Assembly (NCBI RefSeq): GCF_024808665.1
Contig: NZ_JANUBZ010000022.1
Span: 1-46,432 of the forward strand
Origin: Mucilaginibacter empetricola
Lineage (GTDB): Bacteria; Bacteroidota; Bacteroidia; Sphingobacteriales; Sphingobacteriaceae
Reading direction: 5' to 3'
DNA length: 46,432 nucleotides
The position numbers were made by a program, and so were the translations under genes. The notes beneath the pieces are model-generated. The model ran no database searches. It saw only the letters and a list, made by a program, of their open reading frames with translations, and was not told where the DNA came from. Shown here piece by piece: positions 1-7,377 of this stretch (positions are counted from its first letter, which is position 1; every line of letters begins with the position of its first letter).

Positions 1-45
1 AAAGACATGTTGGTAAATACAGGGCTAGAATACGACCTAAAGTAA
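1..45 (+). CDS. C-terminal end of a gene entering from the left (partial)
   Basis: Frame 1 is open from the window edge to a TAA at 43-45 and encodes 14 residues ending in GLEYDLK. Nothing in so short a tail identifies a family, and chance openness over 14 codons is quite possible. It would converge on the minus-strand membrane-protein gene. Confidence 0.25.
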   Translation, partial: KDMLVNTGLEYDLK

Positions 46-89
46 CTAAAAATCAAAGAGATGCAATATGACAGTCTCTTAACTTAATG

Positions 90-125
90 ACATTGCGCTT
101 GCGGCAGCGGCGCGAGGTTCAATGT
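90..125. repeat. GC-rich hairpin downstream of the defence-like module
   Basis: Arms ACATTG (90-95) and CAATGT (120-125) enclose a very GC-rich stretch in otherwise AT-rich DNA. It lies just past the stop of the minus-strand membrane-protein gene, where a transcription end would be expected. No T-run follows on that strand, so it is a weak terminator candidate at best. Confidence 0.25.
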
Positions 126-129
126 GGCT

Positions 130-894
130 TTATTGCGGTAACGAGGGTGCCGGATCAACGGGTTTTAATGTTAAACTTTCTCCCCCATCAAGTTTAATTA
201 CCTTGATAGTATCTTTAAGTCGATTGTGTACTGTATCTAGATAGGCGCAAATAACAATATCATTGTATTTTTTTATAAAAATAAGAGGTTCTTTGCCAAC
301 AATTCTTTGATTAGGTGGATTTAATTGAATAGATAACCAACCTGTACCCCAGCTTATTAACAGTAGAACGATAATGACTGCTGATAAATAAAATTTTCTT
401 CTTCTTTTGATCAACGATGATAATACATCTTTACCATCGACAAAAGTGAAATCAAAAATCTTATCCCATGTTTTCCGATTTCCAAAAAAATGTATAAATA
501 AGCCGAATATGAACAAGGGAATCCAAAAATAAATAGCGTATTTGGTCATTCGAAAAAAAACTTCCCATGAAGTTTCAAAGTTATTTATGATATAGAAAAT
601 ATTGAACACAGTTATTAATCCAAAAAAAGAAAACGCACCAAATATTAATTTGGCATCTCTTAAAGAAATATACAATGACGTTAAGATTAAACCCAAAATC
701 GAAGTGAAAACGACAACATTACCTGCATAAAATAAGATAGTGCCGGTGGTTGGCTCTATCAGGTTAGTTGGGATATGTAGTGCTGTACAACTCACATATT
801 CAAAGACCCAACAATAAAAATAAAGCGCAGCTGTGGCTACGGGTATCCAAACTGCCCACGCTATGTATTTGTTGTTTTCAGTAGGTTCGCTCAT
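130..894 (-). CDS. Five-helix membrane protein with soluble C-terminal tail, partner of the ATPase-nuclease
   Basis: No family is recognised. The 254-aa protein has about five hydrophobic segments, near residues 10-33, 50-76, 82-103, 118-137 and 167-187. A hydrophilic tail of about 65 residues follows and ends in a proline-rich stretch. It starts 29 bp after the stop codon of the upstream GHKL-ATPase/nuclease gene on the same strand, so the two are almost certainly co-transcribed. Codon choice is AT-rich, as in its partner and unlike the genes to the right. Inference: it may be the membrane-acting or anchoring half of a two-gene system. A chance neighbour cannot be excluded. That it is a real gene is well supported by the coherent membrane topology. 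Confidence 0.7.
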   Translation of the reverse strand: MSEPTENNKYIAWAVWIPVATAALYFYCWVFEYVSCTALHIPTNLIEPTTGTILFYAGNVVVFTSILGLILTSLYISLRDAKLIFGAFSFFGLITVFNIFYIINNFETSWEVFFRMTKYAIYFWIPLFIFGLFIHFFGNRKTWDKIFDFTFVDGKDVLSSLIKRRRKFYLSAVIIVLLLISWGTGWLSIQLNPPNQRIVGKEPLIFIKKYNDIVICAYLDTVHNRLKDTIKVIKLDGGESLTLKPVDPAPSLPQ

Positions 895-923
895 GATAGG
901 GTTATTTATAAGATAGATATGAA

Positions 924-2981
924 TTAACTGATACCTAATTTGTCAAATAAAATCCTATTTCTCTTTTTGGCATCTAATAACACCTTCTCAAATGGAAGCA
1001 CTTCAATATATGCATTGTAATACTGATTTTTAAATCTGAAATACCCTAATCCGTCCGGTGTTTTCGCATACTCTCTATTTTCTAAAATTTTTACCAAAGA
1101 AGGTGTAATGTCGCAAACTATGTATACAAAAAAAGGAATGTTCTTAGGCACATTTAACATTCTACCTCCATGGTCTTTGATTTTGCCTTCTAACAACAAG
1201 TTAATATATCGTTCACATTGTTCAATCGGATTTTTCTCCGAGTCGTAATCGACGAAATTGTTACGTTGTGGCTTTTTAAATTCAACTATTGTAAATGAGG
1301 AAAATGGTGCGCGTTTGTCTTCAGAAAAGACTAAAGCATCGTTGTAAATCAATAAATCAGTCCTATCCTGGCTATTTACCTCTATTTGATTTATTTTATC
1401 AAACTGTTTGTCTGACGCCAAAAAGGAATGATATGTTAACCGTTCGTCTAATAGCCATAAATTTTGATTTTCGTGAGACACCTCATCAGAACTGGATTTA
1501 ATCGGAAAAAAGATGCTATGTATAACATCTTCGTCGGTGAATTTTTCCTTGTTGTTCAAATCGAGAAATGCGTCTAATAATTCAATAACAGTTTTTCGAT
1601 GTACAACATACCTCGCTAAATCTATCTGCCCAACCTCGTTAAACTCGGTTAAAAACTTTTCATATCTCGCTTTGTAATCGCCAAGGTTACTTATGTTTTT
1701 CTTTTCTTCTATTAATTTAGCTCCTTCTTCTTTAATTTCGATTTTCCAGTCTGATTCCAAACGATACAATTCTATATCCAGCTTATCTTTTGGAAGGTTG
1801 GACGCTAACTTCTTTACTTGTTCCAAACGATGATTGAATACCGCCCGATACTGGGGTAGTTGTTGCTCAACGATTGGCTTATAGGTGGTGATTTTATTTT
1901 CACGGATTTGGGATAAATAATCGGCTAATACACCTTCTATTGCTTCCACAGCCTTATTCCTGATTTTATACAATGTGATTTCCGGAGAGCTCTGTTGTTC
2001 ATCTTCGTCCTCATCGGTCGGAAAATTAAAACCCACACGTTCCTGATTAACATTATCATCAAGATATTTGCTGACTACATAGGCCTGATAATAATATTGC
2101 TGATCTTCATCTTTTATTGAAAATTTCCCCAAATCAGGTATTTTTCTATATAGAGGCTCTTCTCTTACACTACGATTGTGTGCACAAAAATGAAGCTTAT
2201 GACTTTGAGATTTATTTGATTTTGTCAAGTAAACCTGAAAAGGATAATCACCCAATTCAAATTCCGCTTTTTGAATTTCTCCCTGAAACTCTGCTAAAAA
2301 TAAATTCCTACAGTTTACTTCTTCATTTTTGTCATCTTTTATGATAATTTTAGGTGCATTATCTTGAATAAAATACAAAAGGAAATGATTAACTATTTCC
2401 CGCGCAATTTCAAACAGAGAGCCGGGTACATTCTTCTGGTAATCGTTTTTATATTCAAATAGTGTGATTTTTGTCCGCCTTTCAGCAAATTCGCCAACGG
2501 TACCTTCTTTAAAATCATGAATACCTTCTCTTGATGATCTGTATTCAAAATGTCTATTTTTTAAACTTCCGTTGTCTTCGTAGTTGCTGTCGACTATAAT
2601 TTTTCTAAATGCCTTTAAACAGACAAATCTTCCAACTCCTTTGCCACCAATTTCAATTTTATGATCGGTGTCAGATTCGATGAAATATGCCATATTCTCA
2701 TCATTGAACCCAATACCGTTGTCTATGATTTCGTAAGAATTGACCGGATATTCGTCGATGTCGGCTATTTCGCCAAAAAGGTCGGCACTCCCAATTCTTT
2801 GAATGCTGATCAAAATCTTACCCTCCATGGATTCATTAATCTTTGCCAATTCTTTTATGGAATGAATAGAGTTGCTAATTGCTTCATAAAGAGGTAGTAG
2901 TGGTTTGGTTCGCGGTAGAGAAGTATTCCTTACTTTGTTCTCGATATTACTTTTGGGAATAAGGTCGGCAGGTGAAAACAT
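924..2981 (-). CDS. GHKL ATPase fused to Shedu-like PD-(D/E)XK nuclease domain, putative antiphage protein
   Basis: The N-terminal third is a GHKL (Hsp90/MutL/histidine-kinase) ATPase: N-box LYEAISN (E33, N37), G1 motif DNGIGF (residues 87-92) and G2 motif GGKGVGRF (112-119). A charged, probably helical middle covers about residues 340-460. The C-terminal domain (about 460-685) carries LWLLDERL (508-515), RTDLLIYND (540-548) and IVEFKKP (565-571). D542, E567 and K569 fit a PD-(D/E)XK centre, and Q588 in PIEQCERY fits the following helix. The ending PFEKVLLDAKKR resembles the tail of Shedu (DUF4263) nucleases. Proteins of this layout are often annotated only as ATP-binding protein. Inference: an ATP-gated DNA nuclease in phage defence. 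It is the first gene of a two-gene operon with the membrane protein. AT-rich codon use suggests transfer. Confidence 0.8.
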   Translation of the reverse strand: MFSPADLIPKSNIENKVRNTSLPRTKPLLPLYEAISNSIHSIKELAKINESMEGKILISIQRIGSADLFGEIADIDEYPVNSYEIIDNGIGFNDENMAYFIESDTDHKIEIGGKGVGRFVCLKAFRKIIVDSNYEDNGSLKNRHFEYRSSREGIHDFKEGTVGEFAERRTKITLFEYKNDYQKNVPGSLFEIAREIVNHFLLYFIQDNAPKIIIKDDKNEEVNCRNLFLAEFQGEIQKAEFELGDYPFQVYLTKSNKSQSHKLHFCAHNRSVREEPLYRKIPDLGKFSIKDEDQQYYYQAYVVSKYLDDNVNQERVGFNFPTDEDEDEQQSSPEITLYKIRNKAVEAIEGVLADYLSQIRENKITTYKPIVEQQLPQYRAVFNHRLEQVKKLASNLPKDKLDIELYRLESDWKIEIKEEGAKLIEEKKNISNLGDYKARYEKFLTEFNEVGQIDLARYVVHRKTVIELLDAFLDLNNKEKFTDEDVIHSIFFPIKSSSDEVSHENQNLWLLDERLTYHSFLASDKQFDKINQIEVNSQDRTDLLIYNDALVFSEDKRAPFSSFTIVEFKKPQRNNFVDYDSEKNPIEQCERYINLLLEGKIKDHGGRMLNVPKNIPFFVYIVCDITPSLVKILENREYAKTPDGLGYFRFKNQYYNAYIEVLPFEKVLLDAKKRNRILFDKLGIS

Positions 2982-3000
2982 TGATTTTTTCTTGGTCTAT

Positions 3001-3008
3001 CAAATATA
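3001..3008 (-). promoter_or_regulatory. -7 element of the ATPase-nuclease operon
   Basis: On the minus strand this reads TATATTTG, an exact match to the Bacteroidota -7 consensus TANNTTTG, 19 bp before the ATG of the ATPase-nuclease gene. No clear TTTG -33 box is visible at the usual distance. The implied leader is very short. Confidence 0.4.
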
Positions 3009-3617
3009 GTAAACTATTTGCCTTTTAGTGTTCCATAACTATTCGCGGGTTGCAACTTCATCCTAAAATGTATTAAGCTCATAGCTTAATGTTTCAATAG
3101 TGCAGTTGTCGCTGCCCCTTAGCTGCCGCATACGTCCTCGACTTGTGGTCGATATGCTTAGTATACAATAGTCAGGTATGCGGCTTTTTGTATTTTAAAG
3201 ACAGCTAGTACGAGATAATGGCTAGCCTTGCATGCGGGGATAGGGATTGCAAATCTGAACTAACGGAGAAACATTAAGCCGCTCCATTCTGAAAATTCTC
3301 TAATTCTGCAAATTCCGGTTCAGACAAAAGATGCAAAAGCCTTTACTCACCACTGTTTCACTTTCCAGCCCAAATAACCAAAAAAAAACGATTTTTTGTT
3401 TTTTTTGTCGCAGCTTGTCCCAAATGCTGATTTAACTGTTTGATTTACAATGCCGACTGTTTCTTTGTCGCGGTGCGTTTCTATTTGTGTCGTGTCGCTG
3501 TGAAACAGTACAGGTGGCACTTTTCTAAACAAAAAAATCTTTTCTTAATTTCTGCTGACATACTGTTGTCACTAGCGGGTAGCACCTTTGTTTTAAATCA
3601 TTTATTAAAAGAAAACA
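3009..3617. other. Gene-poor stretch between the defence-like module and the DinB gene
   Basis: No convincing coding frame is seen over about 600 bp. It holds a hairpin with a T-run (3125-3189) and, near 3285-3325, a run of imperfect ATTCTG-type direct repeats. Open frames that cross into the DinB gene have implausible composition and are not reported as genes. Confidence 0.5.
3125..3189 (+). ncRNA. Orphan terminator-like hairpin, possible end of a small RNA
   Basis: Perfect 9-bp arms GCCGCATAC (3125-3133) and GTATGCGGC (3176-3184) are followed directly by TTTTT (3185-3189). Inside is a second stem, TCGAC (3138-3142) with GTCGA (3148-3152). The form is that of an intrinsic terminator on the plus strand, but no plus-strand gene lies upstream, since the nearest gene points away. 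It could be the 3' end of a small RNA, a leftover terminator, or part of an integration boundary. Confidence 0.4.
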
Positions 3618-4124
3618 ATGGAAAATTTAACGGAACAATCAGCAGGTATTATTTCATCGGCGGCGCTTTTGGAACACTGGCAGGGGCATCGCCGCGTTAC
3701 CCGGAAAGTGATCGAATCATTTCCCGAAGAGCAGTTATTCAACTATTCTCTTGGTCGTATGCGGCCGTTTGTGGCCATGGCTTTGGAGGTTATGAGTATG
3801 TCGGCAAAAGGCGTTAACGGTATATTAACCAATAAGTGGCTTTTTACCGAAGAGCTGGAGCCGCTTTTCGCCGAATCGGCCATAAAAACTAAAGCCGATA
3901 TTTTATGGGCATGGGATGTGATCACCGTAGAGATCAACCGCCTGTTTGTTCAAATTGAAGACGAGCGTTTTACCGAGCAGGTGAAAGCCTTTGGCAAATG
4001 GGAGGGTACAGCTACCGATATTTTGCTGTACATTATTGATAACGAAATACATCACCGCGGCCAGGGTATGGTATACCTTAGATCGCTGGATATTGAACCG
4101 CCCGCTTTTTGGAATAGGAACTAA
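3618..4124 (+). CDS. DinB family protein
   Basis: This 168-aa protein fits a DinB/YfiT-type four-helix bundle in length and in its C-terminal helix, where DNEIHHRGQG (residues 141-150) carries the conserved His-His-Arg. In many DinB proteins three histidines bind a metal. Here H145 and H146 are present, but the usual helix-2 histidine is not obvious (that region reads MALEVMSMSAKG), so metal binding may be altered or lost. The family includes thiol-dependent transferases and damage-inducible proteins; the substrate is unknown. The gene is single and ends at a strong bidirectional terminator shared with the convergent MocR gene. Confidence 0.8.
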   Translation: MENLTEQSAGIISSAALLEHWQGHRRVTRKVIESFPEEQLFNYSLGRMRPFVAMALEVMSMSAKGVNGILTNKWLFTEELEPLFAESAIKTKADILWAWDVITVEINRLFVQIEDERFTEQVKAFGKWEGTATDILLYIIDNEIHHRGQGMVYLRSLDIEPPAFWNRN

Positions 4125-4137
4125 TGGCCGCGCCAAT

Positions 4138-4174
4138 AAAACAGGCTCTCTGAAGCAATTGGAGAGCCTGTTTT
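4138..4174. terminator. Bidirectional terminator between dinB-like and mocR-like genes
   Basis: A perfect 10-bp stem, ACAGGCTCTC (4141-4150) with GAGAGCCTGT (4162-4171), has an 11-nt loop. It is flanked by A-rich sequence on the left and TTTT on the right, so it can end transcription from both convergent genes. Confidence 0.85.
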
Positions 4175-4175
4175 G

Positions 4176-5651
4176 TTATTTAACCACTTTGGTAATTATC
4201 TCTACAGCCTCCTTTAGCTCCTCCATATTTAACGATGCAAAACCAAACCGCAAGGCATTATAACGAATGTCCCCCGAATCGAACAGTGTGCCGTTATTAA
4301 TAAACAAACCATGCTTAGCAGCCTTTGCCGAAATTTCGGTTAAGGGATAGCGCTTATCAAACGTTAGCCATACCGCCATGCCACCATCAGGTTTGGTGTA
4401 GTGTACGATGTTGTTTAAATAGGTATCGAGTAGGGTGCACAAGTAGTCGCGCCGTTCGCAGTAAATCTTGTTTACCTTTTTCAGATGCCTGCCGATGTCG
4501 CCGTTTTCTATCAGGGCAGCCAATGATTCCTCCATCACATGATCGCCCCGCAGCTCCACCATCCGCCTCAAATAAACAGCATGTTTCAAAAAGTCTGACG
4601 CTGCTATCATAAACCCAATGCGTATAGTCGCCGATAACGCCTTCGAAAAGGAGCCAATATAAACCACCCGATTATGATGATTACCCGCCGCCAAAGGTAA
4701 ATATGGCGATGAGGTGTAATGAAAATCGTAATCATAATCGTCCTCAATAATGGTGAAGTTAAATTGTTCCGCCATCTCCAGCAACCGCATCCGCCTATCA
4801 GGACTCAAGGTAACCGTTGTAGGGTGGTGATGGTGAGGTATCACATAAAGCGCTTTAACGGGATGCTGTTTGCAAGCGTCGTGAACAGCCGTTATGTCAA
4901 TTCCATGGCGGTCAACCGGTATAGTTATAATTTTGGCGCCCAGGTATTCAAAAACCTGGTTAGCCAGGTAATAGCCAGGTTCGCCAACAATAACATAGTC
5001 GCCGGGCCTCAATAGCAGACTGGCCGCTAAATAAATACTCATTTGGGCGCCATGGGTTATCAATATATTCTCGGCCTGTGCCTGCATACCACGTGTTTGC
5101 GCCATATAAGCAACCATAGCCTCGCGCAATTTAAAGGAGCCAGCGGATAATGCTGCTGATACTTGTTTTACCACGTGTTGCTGCTGCAACCGGCTCCGGT
5201 ATTCGCGGTGCAACTGAATCATGGGGGCAAGGCGGGTATCAGGATGTCCGTCATCAATAATCAGATGCGGTTGAGCAGTCCCGGCAACTGGTATAAAGGG
5301 CACGGTTTGGTTAACATGGTAAAACGGGCCAGGTATTTTACTGTTGAAGGCATAACCGGTCGCGTCGTTATCCCACTGCCTGGGTTTTACATCGGGCAGG
5401 TTTTCGGCCACAATAAATCCCTTGCGGTGGATAACTACCGTCCAGCCTTGAGCGGCCAGTTCGTCATAGGCAGCAATAATAGTTTTACGATGCAGTTTCA
5501 ATATACCCGCCAGTTCGCGTGTGCCTGGCAGCAACAGCCCCGGCTTAATTACACCGTTGCGGATATGTTTAATCATATGATGCGTTATCTGCTGGTAAGC
5601 AGGTAAGCCCGACGATTTATCAATAGGTATAAGCGACTCAAATGGCAGCAT
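4176..5651 (-). CDS. MocR-type transcriptional regulator (GntR HTH fused to aminotransferase-fold domain)
   Basis: The 491-aa length is typical for MocR/PdxR regulators. Residues about 10-75 form a GntR winged helix (GLPAYQQITHHMIKHIRNG, then PGTRELAGILKLHRKTI). Residues about 110-490 are a class I aminotransferase fold. The PLP-binding lysine is K337 in GSFSKAL, and EDDYDYDF supplies the expected aspartate upstream. Such proteins use PLP or an amino-acid adduct as effector. The gene is divergent from the CxxC carboxymuconolactone-decarboxylase-like and GNAT genes, 82 bp away, with an inverted repeat between them. Control of that pair is a reasonable inference. It ends at the shared bidirectional terminator. 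Confidence 0.9.
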   Translation of the reverse strand: MLPFESLIPIDKSSGLPAYQQITHHMIKHIRNGVIKPGLLLPGTRELAGILKLHRKTIIAAYDELAAQGWTVVIHRKGFIVAENLPDVKPRQWDNDATGYAFNSKIPGPFYHVNQTVPFIPVAGTAQPHLIIDDGHPDTRLAPMIQLHREYRSRLQQQHVVKQVSAALSAGSFKLREAMVAYMAQTRGMQAQAENILITHGAQMSIYLAASLLLRPGDYVIVGEPGYYLANQVFEYLGAKIITIPVDRHGIDITAVHDACKQHPVKALYVIPHHHHPTTVTLSPDRRMRLLEMAEQFNFTIIEDDYDYDFHYTSSPYLPLAAGNHHNRVVYIGSFSKALSATIRIGFMIAASDFLKHAVYLRRMVELRGDHVMEESLAALIENGDIGRHLKKVNKIYCERRDYLCTLLDTYLNNIVHYTKPDGGMAVWLTFDKRYPLTEISAKAAKHGLFINNGTLFDSGDIRYNALRFGFASLNMEELKEAVEIITKVVK

Positions 5652-5653
5652 CT

Positions 5654-5694
5654 GGACTACAAGGTTTCTAATTTCTGGATCGTAAAGGTAGTCC
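5654..5694. promoter_or_regulatory. Inverted-repeat operator candidate for the MocR regulator
   Basis: Perfect 7-bp arms GGACTAC (5654-5660) and GTAGTCC (5688-5694), 27 bp apart, lie between the divergent MocR and decarboxylase-family genes. The right arm ends about 10 bp before a -7-like TATTTTTG (5705-5712) for the rightward pair. Widely spaced half-sites are common for MocR proteins. Confidence 0.45.
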
Positions 5695-5704
5695 TTAAAG
5701 TGAA

Positions 5705-5712
5705 TATTTTTG
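5705..5712 (+). promoter_or_regulatory. -7 element of the decarboxylase-family/GNAT pair
   Basis: TATTTTTG matches TANNTTTG and sits 21 bp before the start codon of the downstream gene. No good -33 TTTG is visible, as could be expected for a promoter that needs an activator at the neighbouring inverted repeat. Confidence 0.35.
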
Positions 5713-5733
5713 TTTGGATAGAAAAATTAGCAC

Positions 5734-6174
5734 ATGTCAAAACGAAAATTTCTTAAAGACGCCGATCCCAAAGCATTTGATACCCTGATGGCTTTTGAGC
5801 ACTACCTGGCTGCAAGCTCGTTAAGTAAAACTCATGCCGAACTGATCAAAATACGGGTATCTCAAATTAACGGTTGCGCCTATTGTATTGATAAACACAG
5901 TAAGGATGCCATTGCAGCGGGCGAAACTGCACAACGCATTTATTTATTACCTGTTTGGCACGAAGCCGCAAACCTTTTTACAGCCGAAGAAATGGCGATA
6001 CTTTCAATGGCCGAGCAGATGACCTTAATAGCCAATCATGGTGTTACAGATGAAGTTTATGACAATGCTATTAATCTGCTTGGCCAACAATACACCACCG
6101 AAGTAATGATGGCCATTATTGCTATGAATGCCTGGAACCGCATAGGAATTACCACACTTAGAAAACCCCAATAA
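5734..6174 (+). CDS. Carboxymuconolactone decarboxylase family (AhpD-like) protein
   Basis: This 146-aa protein has the AhpD/CMD signature INGCAYCIDKH with C48, C51 and H55. In this family the motif forms a thiol redox centre that reduces peroxiredoxin partners or peroxides. True carboxymuconolactone decarboxylases lack the CxxC, so a redox role is more likely than decarboxylation. The gene is divergent from the MocR regulator and followed after 2 bp by a GNAT gene, forming a two-gene operon. The specific substrate or electron donor cannot be told from sequence. Confidence 0.9.
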   Translation: MSKRKFLKDADPKAFDTLMAFEHYLAASSLSKTHAELIKIRVSQINGCAYCIDKHSKDAIAAGETAQRIYLLPVWHEAANLFTAEEMAILSMAEQMTLIANHGVTDEVYDNAINLLGQQYTTEVMMAIIAMNAWNRIGITTLRKPQ

Positions 6175-6176
6175 AT

Positions 6177-6575
6177 ATGAAAATTACTTACAAAACAGAT
6201 GTTATGCCCATTGTTGACGATGTTGTTGAAGTTTACGATAACTCGGGCCTTGTACGACCAACTACCGATAAAGAAAGGATTGCGCAAATGTTTAATCGCT
6301 CGGATCTGGTTGTGACTGCCTGGGATGGCAACCAACTGGTTGGCATTGCCCGCTCATTAACTGATTTTTGTTATTGCTGCTATCTTTCAGATCTGGCCGT
6401 AAAAAAAGACTATCAGCACGCCGGGATAGGAAAACAACTGGTGTATCTCACCAAAGAAGTTATTGGCGATAAAACAATGCTTTTACTATTGGCCGCACCA
6501 TCAGCAATGGAATATTACCCCAAAATTGGTATGGACACGGTTGACAACGGCTTTATTATTAAGCGAGTAAAATAA
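6177..6575 (+). CDS. GNAT family N-acetyltransferase
   Basis: This 132-aa single-domain protein carries the acetyl-CoA binding motif A as LAVKKDYQHAGIGKQL, with the Q-x-x-G-x-G loop, and a C-terminal YYPKIGM strand-helix typical of GNAT. The acceptor is unknown. It starts 2 bp after the CxxC protein stop codon and is probably translated from the same mRNA. An intrinsic terminator ends the operon downstream. The regulator-CxxC-GNAT grouping suggests a small detoxification unit under MocR control (inference). Confidence 0.88.
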   Translation: MKITYKTDVMPIVDDVVEVYDNSGLVRPTTDKERIAQMFNRSDLVVTAWDGNQLVGIARSLTDFCYCCYLSDLAVKKDYQHAGIGKQLVYLTKEVIGDKTMLLLLAAPSAMEYYPKIGMDTVDNGFIIKRVK

Positions 6576-6623
6576 GTTTGTTACCTCCAATATATCATAA
6601 TGTAAGCAATATCTTACAAAATG

Positions 6624-6650
6624 CCCTCAGCTAAGTCTGAGGGTTTTTTT
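6624..6650 (+). terminator. Intrinsic terminator after the GNAT gene
   Basis: Stem CCCTCAG (6624-6630) with CTGAGGG (6637-6643), a 6-nt loop, then seven T residues. Confidence 0.85.
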
Positions 6651-6653
6651 ATG

Positions 6654-6687
6654 TTTGCACCTTGTTATAATAATTGTTAGGTGTAAA
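6654..6687. promoter_or_regulatory. Imperfect inverted repeat before the lipoprotein gene
   Basis: TTTGCACCT (6654-6662) and AGGTGTAAA (6679-6687) pair with one mismatch around an AT-rich centre, just upstream of the lipoprotein gene. It could be an operator; the binding protein is unknown. Confidence 0.25.
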
Positions 6688-6777
6688 GCATGAAACCATC
6701 ATGTGTCGCAGCTATAAATTAAAATGAATAAAACGGCTCATGATAGCTTCATTGCCGTTAAAAAACAAATTGCACTA

Positions 6778-7377
6778 ATGAAAAAGAGTTTTTTAATTAT
6801 CCTTGTCGTACTGGTAAGCATGTCGGCATGTAAATGGCCCGGTAAATCTGTATGGACAGCCGAGTATGAAAAAGGCGTTTACAATCAGTTGGATAATGTG
6901 ATGAAAAACAGGTTTAAGGATGATGCCAAAAGAAGAGACCTGGTTAGCTTCACCGTAAAACGATTAAAGCAAGAATTACCCGGCGGCCTGGCATCGGTAC
7001 CCGCCGATAGTTTGAACAAAATCAGCTCAAAAATAGGACAGGAATATGCGGCGGCTCACGCTAAGGATGGTAATGGTAACTTAAAGCCAACATCAGTACC
7101 ATGGTCGCCATCGGTTGAGCAAGGATTGAGGGATGCCATTTTAAAAGTTTGGCAAAAAAATGATTTATCCAATGGCAATAAATTTTGCGATTGTGTAATT
7201 GCTAAATTAAAAACGGTACATCCACAGGGTATTGTGATTCCTATTCCGCATGATGAAATGCTGCAGGTGGCTACCGGATGTCAGAAACAAGTACTCGGCA
7301 AGCACCGCAACGATACTATCTTTGAACGAATTGATTCAATACCAGCACTCCAACCAAGCCAATTAAAGAAACAATAG
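6778..7377 (+). CDS. Hypothetical lipoprotein with paired-cysteine C-terminal region
   Basis: The ATG at 6778 is chosen over one 54 bp upstream because it places a lipoprotein signal, MKKSFLIILVVLVSMSAC, at the very start, with the lipidated cysteine at C18. The mature part is soluble and basic. Its C-terminal third has FCDCVIAKLK followed about 30 residues later by another cysteine (ATGCQKQ), a pattern seen in small Bacteroidota periplasmic proteins of unknown role. The last 62 bp overlap the 3' end of the convergent gluconate permease gene. No function is proposed. Confidence 0.75.
   Translation: MKKSFLIILVVLVSMSACKWPGKSVWTAEYEKGVYNQLDNVMKNRFKDDAKRRDLVSFTVKRLKQELPGGLASVPADSLNKISSKIGQEYAAAHAKDGNGNLKPTSVPWSPSVEQGLRDAILKVWQKNDLSNGNKFCDCVIAKLKTVHPQGIVIPIPHDEMLQVATGCQKQVLGKHRNDTIFERIDSIPALQPSQLKKQ

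Noticed and set aside
3009..3617. tRNA gene or attachment site beside the defence-like module
   Set aside because: No cloverleaf or CCA-type 3' end could be drawn, and no direct repeat bracketing 1-3200 was found within the window.
3440..3817. 125-aa plus-strand frame before and into the DinB gene
   Set aside because: It overlaps 200 bp of the well-supported DinB gene in another frame and shows no family, signal or sensible composition.
5163..5606. 147-aa frame antisense to the MocR gene
   Set aside because: It lies fully inside a clear aminotransferase-fold gene on the other strand; its sequence is the complement of conserved codons.
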